12,387 bases of DNA from Nitrososphaerales archaeon TH5896 (GTDB taxonomy: Archaea; Thermoproteota; Nitrososphaeria; Nitrososphaerales; Nitrososphaeraceae): contig JAATVP010000254.1 in assembly GCA_014523625.1 (NCBI GenBank), forward strand, positions 1-12,387, written 5' to 3'. Of this stretch, positions 11,623 through 12,387 are shown piece by piece. Made by a program: the position numbers and the translations under genes. The notes beneath the pieces were generated by a model. The model was given only the letters and a program-made list of their open reading frames with translations, did no database searches and was not told the DNA's origin. Position 1 is the stretch's first letter. Each line of letters begins with the position of its first letter.

Positions 11623-11645
11623 GATTGGGTGACGTCCACCCAATC
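11623..11645. terminator. perfect 9-bp hairpin downstream of the winged-helix gene
   Basis: GATTGGGTG (11623-11631) and CACCCAATC (11637-11645) flank ACGTC, the strongest stem in the window and unusually GC-rich for its surroundings. It lies 74 nt past the stop of the gene at 11259. No T-run follows on the plus strand, so it may instead protect the RNA 3' end or be a binding site. Confidence 0.4.
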
Positions 11646-11741
11646 CTCCCTCGACAGAAAAAATGTCAATCAAGTCCTGTGGGATTCTTTTATTCATAAT
11701 AGTTCCTCTCACAAAGATATAATGGGCTTGGTCCTTGAAGA

Positions 11742-11750
11742 AATATTATT
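11742..11750 (+). promoter_or_regulatory. TATA-like box of nikR
   Basis: AATATTATT, centred 33-34 nt before the TTG at 11780, slightly long for a strictly leaderless start. It is the best-placed AT element upstream. Confidence 0.38.
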
Positions 11751-11753
11751 AAG

Positions 11754-11766
11754 ATAGATAATCTAT
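11754..11766. promoter_or_regulatory. palindrome in the nikR promoter (possible autoregulatory operator)
   Basis: ATAGAT-A-ATCTAT, a perfect inverted repeat just downstream of the TATA-like box and 14-26 nt before the start codon. It is also framed by AATATT at 11742-11747 and 11775-11780. Ribbon-helix-helix dimers bind symmetric sites, so self-repression is plausible. It does not match the bacterial NikR operator GTATGA-N16-TCATAC. Confidence 0.4.
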
Positions 11767-11779
11767 ATTTCATCAATAT

Positions 11780-12256
11780 TTGACTCCTAGTGGTCTTCGT
11801 CATCATACTGAACACCGTTCTATTACCAATCCTTATCGGAGAAAAAATGCATCATTAAGTAGAGTTAGTATATCGTTACCGTCAGACCTACTATCAAAAT
11901 TTGACGAGAGTATGGTTAAGACAGGCTATACAGATAGATCAAAGGCATTGCAGGCGGCCATGCACTATTTAGTGGACGAATACACATGGAAAAGCGAAGA
12001 TAAGGCAGACGGCGCCGGGGCTATTGTAATGCTATACAACAATCATATATACAATCAAGATAAGAAATCAGTACACGTTCAACATAAGTATGCAGATATC
12101 ATAAGTGCGTCAATTCACCTTCATCTTGCAAATGATAACTGCCTTGAGACTATCATGGTCAAAGGTAGTATCAAGAGAATAAGGGATTTAGCAAAACAGA
12201 TTTCTGAGAATCGTGGAATAAAAAGTTTGAAGGTTAATTTTGTATCCGTCGTATAG
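11780..12256 (+). CDS. nikR: NikR-family nickel-responsive ribbon-helix-helix regulator
   Basis: Metal-dependent transcriptional regulator. Residues ~27-68 form the ribbon-helix-helix DNA-binding domain (SRVSISLPSDLLSKFDESM, then GYTDRSKALQAAMHYLV). Residues ~78-158 form the ACT-like metal-binding domain. All four ligands known for E. coli NikR are present: His102 (VQHKYAD), His113 and His115 (SIHLHLANDN) and Cys121 (NCLETIMVKG). This predicts Ni(II)-dependent control of nickel uptake or urease/hydrogenase genes. Length is 158 aa against about 130-140 typically: some 26 extra residues, basic and polar, precede the first strand. The frame has no ATG upstream of the RHH domain, and TTG at 11780 is the only usual start after the stop at 11759. 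No nickel transporter or urease gene lies in the window. Confidence 0.87.
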   Translation: MTPSGLRHHTEHRSITNPYRRKNASLSRVSISLPSDLLSKFDESMVKTGYTDRSKALQAAMHYLVDEYTWKSEDKADGAGAIVMLYNNHIYNQDKKSVHVQHKYADIISASIHLHLANDNCLETIMVKGSIKRIRDLAKQISENRGIKSLKVNFVSVV

Positions 12257-12262
12257 ACTTGG

Positions 12263-12268
12263 TTTTTT
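12263..12268 (+). terminator. T-run after nikR
   Basis: Six T residues a few bases past the nikR stop codon, the form of most intrinsic archaeal terminators. Confidence 0.35.
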
Positions 12269-12341
12269 GTAATGATCGGCTAGTACAAAAATTTAGCATA
12301 AAAAAACAAATCGATTGAGTCTCTAAAAAAGAGATCTTAAG

Positions 12342-12387
12342 ATGTCTGTCGTTTCAACTGCACAGTACATTTTTGGGCATTATAATA
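12342..12387 (+). CDS. possible start of a gene cut by the right edge
   Basis: ATG at 12342 begins MSVVSTAQYIFGHYN and stays open for the remaining 46 nt. Upstream there is a TATA-like CATAAAAAAAC (around 12297-12307) and a short TCTCT/AGAGA inverted repeat at about 12319-12334. Too little is visible to identify it, and an open frame of this length is expected by chance. Confidence 0.25.
   Translation, partial: MSVVSTAQYIFGHYN

Noticed and set aside
11754..11766. Classical NikR operator
   Set aside because: The half sites and spacing do not match GTATGA-N16-TCATAC, so only a generic operator-like palindrome is claimed.
1..12387. tRNA, rRNA, CRISPR array, insertion sequence, toxin-antitoxin or defence system
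   Set aside because: No T-loop-like segment with a matching acceptor stem, no regularly spaced repeats, no transposase or terminal inverted repeats, and no recognisable toxin, nuclease or defence domains were found.

Overview
The window looks like chromosomal DNA of an ammonia-oxidising archaeon (Thaumarchaeota/Nitrososphaeria), most likely a soil lineage of the low-GC, loosely packed Nitrosocosmicus type. The lineage call is inference. It rests on the AT-rich composition, the long intergenic spacers, TATA-like boxes about 25-30 nt ahead of many start codons with no Shine-Dalgarno sequence, a UPF0200 P-loop protein, several tiny zinc-finger proteins and an archaeal-type NikR. No rRNA, tRNA, CRISPR array, insertion sequence or complete mobile element was seen.

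Layout. 1-155: a possible gene remnant at the left edge. 173-868 (+): UPF0200 nucleotide-kinase-like protein. 1054-2328 (-): three separately promoted small genes (a basic winged-helix-like protein, a Rieske ferredoxin and an 85-aa zinc-finger protein). 2746-3612 (-): a secreted dienelactone-hydrolase-like enzyme whose signal peptide is cut by an in-frame TAA. 3698-4538 (-): a decaying stretch holding a frameshifted secreted-protein pseudogene and a second remnant, with one intact 52-aa C2H2 zinc-finger gene between them. 4583-4753 (+): a 56-aa two-helix membrane protein. 5031-6503 (+): an SRPBCC-TIGR01777 (SDR) fusion. 6647-6859 (-): a 70-aa zinc ribbon. 7115-7768 (-): a membrane-anchored or secreted protein with five N-glycosylation sequons. 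8115-8411 (+): a helical protein with a disordered tail. 8719-9357 (-): thymidylate kinase. 9602-9736 (-) and 9878-10078 (+): a divergent pair, a 44-aa very acidic protein and a 66-aa one-helix membrane protein, with an 11-bp perfect inverted repeat over the acidic gene's promoter. 10345-10656 (-) and 11259-11549 (+): two winged-helix proteins on either side of a roughly 600-bp spacer that may hold a dead gene. 11780-12256 (+): a NikR-family nickel regulator with all four metal ligands and a palindrome in its own promoter.

The genes do not form one pathway or operon. Almost every gene has its own promoter, and strands alternate. The recurring themes are small DNA/RNA-binding or zinc proteins, envelope proteins, and housekeeping enzymes (thymidylate kinase, the UPF0200 NTPase, the Rieske protein). 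The most informative parts are the decayed block at 3466-4538, the short genes that a size-filtered gene finder would miss (52, 56 and 44 aa), and the symmetric elements in the promoters of the acidic protein, nikR and tmk. I found no convincing new multi-gene defence or metabolic system.
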